DNA of 6,012 bases, from NCBI GenBank assembly GCA_009783605.1, contig WRDE01000142.1:1-6012 (forward strand), written 5' to 3'. This document shows positions 5,335-6,012 of the stretch, piece by piece; within the stretch, counting starts at the first letter, position 1; each line of letters opens with the position of its first letter. The notes below the pieces were generated by a model. That model was not told where the DNA came from and ran no database searches. It saw nothing but the letters and a program-made list of their open reading frames with translations. A program made the position numbers and the translations under genes. The stretch comes from Oscillospiraceae bacterium. Lineage in GTDB: Bacteria > Bacillota > Clostridia > Oscillospirales > Acutalibacteraceae.

Positions 5335-6012
5335 TTATTCCCACTCAATAGTCGCCGGCGGCTTCCCGGTCACATCATACACCACCCGGTTCACCCCAGC
5401 CACTTCCGCCGCAATCCGCGCCGAAACGGTCTCCAGCACCTCCCAGGGCAGTCTGGCCCATTCCGCCGTCATGTAATCCACCGTCTTAACCGCCCGCAGC
5501 GCCACCGTATAGTCATAGGTCCGCCCGTCGTCGCCGCCGACCCCTACCGAGCGCATATCGGTGAGGACGGCGAAATATTGGTTGATTCCGGCCCCGGCCG
5601 GGCCGGGGCGATCCAATCCGGCCCGGGCGATCTCCTCCCGGAAGATGGCGTCGGCCTCCCGCAGGATATCCAATCGCCCGGCGGTGATGGCGCCGATGCA
5701 CCGTACCCCCAGACCCGGTCCCGGGAACGGCTGCCGCCAGACCATCTCGGCCGGCAGCCCCAGCTCCAGCCCGGCCCGGCGCACCTCATCCTTGAACAGC
5801 TCCTTCAGCGGTTCGCAGAGCTTCAGATTCATCCGCTCCGGCAGCCCGCCGACGTTGTGGTGGCTCTTGACCAATTTGCCGCCGCTTGTGCCGCTTTCGA
5901 GGATATCGGGATAGATGGTACCCTGGACCAGAAAATCCACCTGCCCCAGCTTATTGGCTTCTTCCTCAAAGACCCGGATAAATTCCTCGCCGATGATTTT
6001 GCGCTTTTCCTC
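5335..6012 (-). CDS. guaA: GMP synthase (glutamine-hydrolysing), C-terminal part (partial)
   Basis: The last 225 residues of GMP synthase, which makes GMP from XMP, ATP and glutamine in the cytoplasm; the N-terminal glutaminase domain and most of the ATP-pyrophosphatase domain lie beyond the right edge (the family is usually about 510-525 residues). The open frame continues to 6012 without a stop, starting EEKRKIIGEEFIRVF. Diagnostic motifs are LVQGTIYPDILESG, KSHHNVGGLPE (XMP-binding and dimerisation region), EPLKELFKDEVR, PFPGPGLGVR, GRTYDYTVALRAV and the C-terminal GKPPATIEWE. Nothing looks broken. MRSVGVGGDDGRTYDY seems to carry one residue more than the common form of this loop. GC content is high (46 of 60 at both 5581-5640 and 5701-5760), unlike the neighbouring operon. 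A functional link with the signalling genes is not evident. Confidence 0.98.
   Translation of the reverse strand, partial: EEKRKIIGEEFIRVFEEEANKLGQVDFLVQGTIYPDILESGTSGGKLVKSHHNVGGLPERMNLKLCEPLKELFKDEVRRAGLELGLPAEMVWRQPFPGPGLGVRCIGAITAGRLDILREADAIFREEIARAGLDRPGPAGAGINQYFAVLTDMRSVGVGGDDGRTYDYTVALRAVKTVDYMTAEWARLPWEVLETVSARIAAEVAGVNRVVYDVTGKPPATIEWE

Noticed and set aside
5259..5348. N-terminal extension of the receptor from a TTG at 5348, overlapping the guaA end
   Set aside because: The ATG at 5258 has a perfect AGGAGG 8 nt upstream and begins a clean lipoprotein signal peptide; the 30-residue extension is polar and would place the signal internally.
5561..5914. A 117-codon plus-strand reading frame opposite guaA
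   Set aside because: It is a GC-rich antisense frame of a well conserved gene, with no independent evidence.

Overview
The window looks like a chromosomal segment of an anaerobic, probably motile Gram-positive bacterium of the Clostridia (Oscillospirales or a related order). That placement is an inference. It rests on strong AGGAGG-type ribosome binding sites, a 7TM-type receptor kinase of clostridial style, a chemoreceptor-like dCache protein and a lipoprotein signal with an LSGC lipobox. All recognised genes are on the minus strand, so they read from right to left.

Layout from right to left. (1) 6012-5335 is the C-terminal 225 residues of GMP synthase (guaA), cut by the right edge and clearly richer in GC than the rest. 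(2) After a 76-bp gap comes a compact three-gene signalling operon. Its first gene (5258-2832) encodes an 808-residue lipoprotein with an extracellular solute-binding-like domain, seven membrane segments, a PAS-like segment and a degenerate histidine-kinase transmitter. The second (2839-1403) is a 478-residue membrane histidine kinase with intact catalytic motifs. The third (1406-774) is a NarL/LuxR-type response regulator. The genes overlap at both junctions and have good ribosome binding sites, so they are very likely co-transcribed and translationally coupled. (3) A Rho-independent terminator (703-679) closes the operon. (4) The 257-bp gap 773-517 also holds blocks of a degenerate 7-bp repeat in inverted orientation, a hairpin, and an AT-rich stretch that probably carries the promoter of the next gene. 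(5) 516-1 is the N-terminal 172 residues of a membrane sensor with a dCache-like domain, most likely a methyl-accepting chemotaxis protein, cut by the left edge.

How the genes may work together (inference): the 808-residue protein would bind an extracellular ligand and, lacking the residues for phosphorylation, would act through the second protein, whose PAS / DHp / catalytic-domain layout parallels its own, perhaps as a heteromer. The active kinase would phosphorylate Asp59 of the regulator, which then binds DNA. The ligand and target genes cannot be read from this window.

The most unusual signals are the receptor with a dead kinase-like tail beside an active kinase, and a 7-bp interspersed repeat that occupies the intergenic gap and appears to have entered the receptor coding sequence as well.
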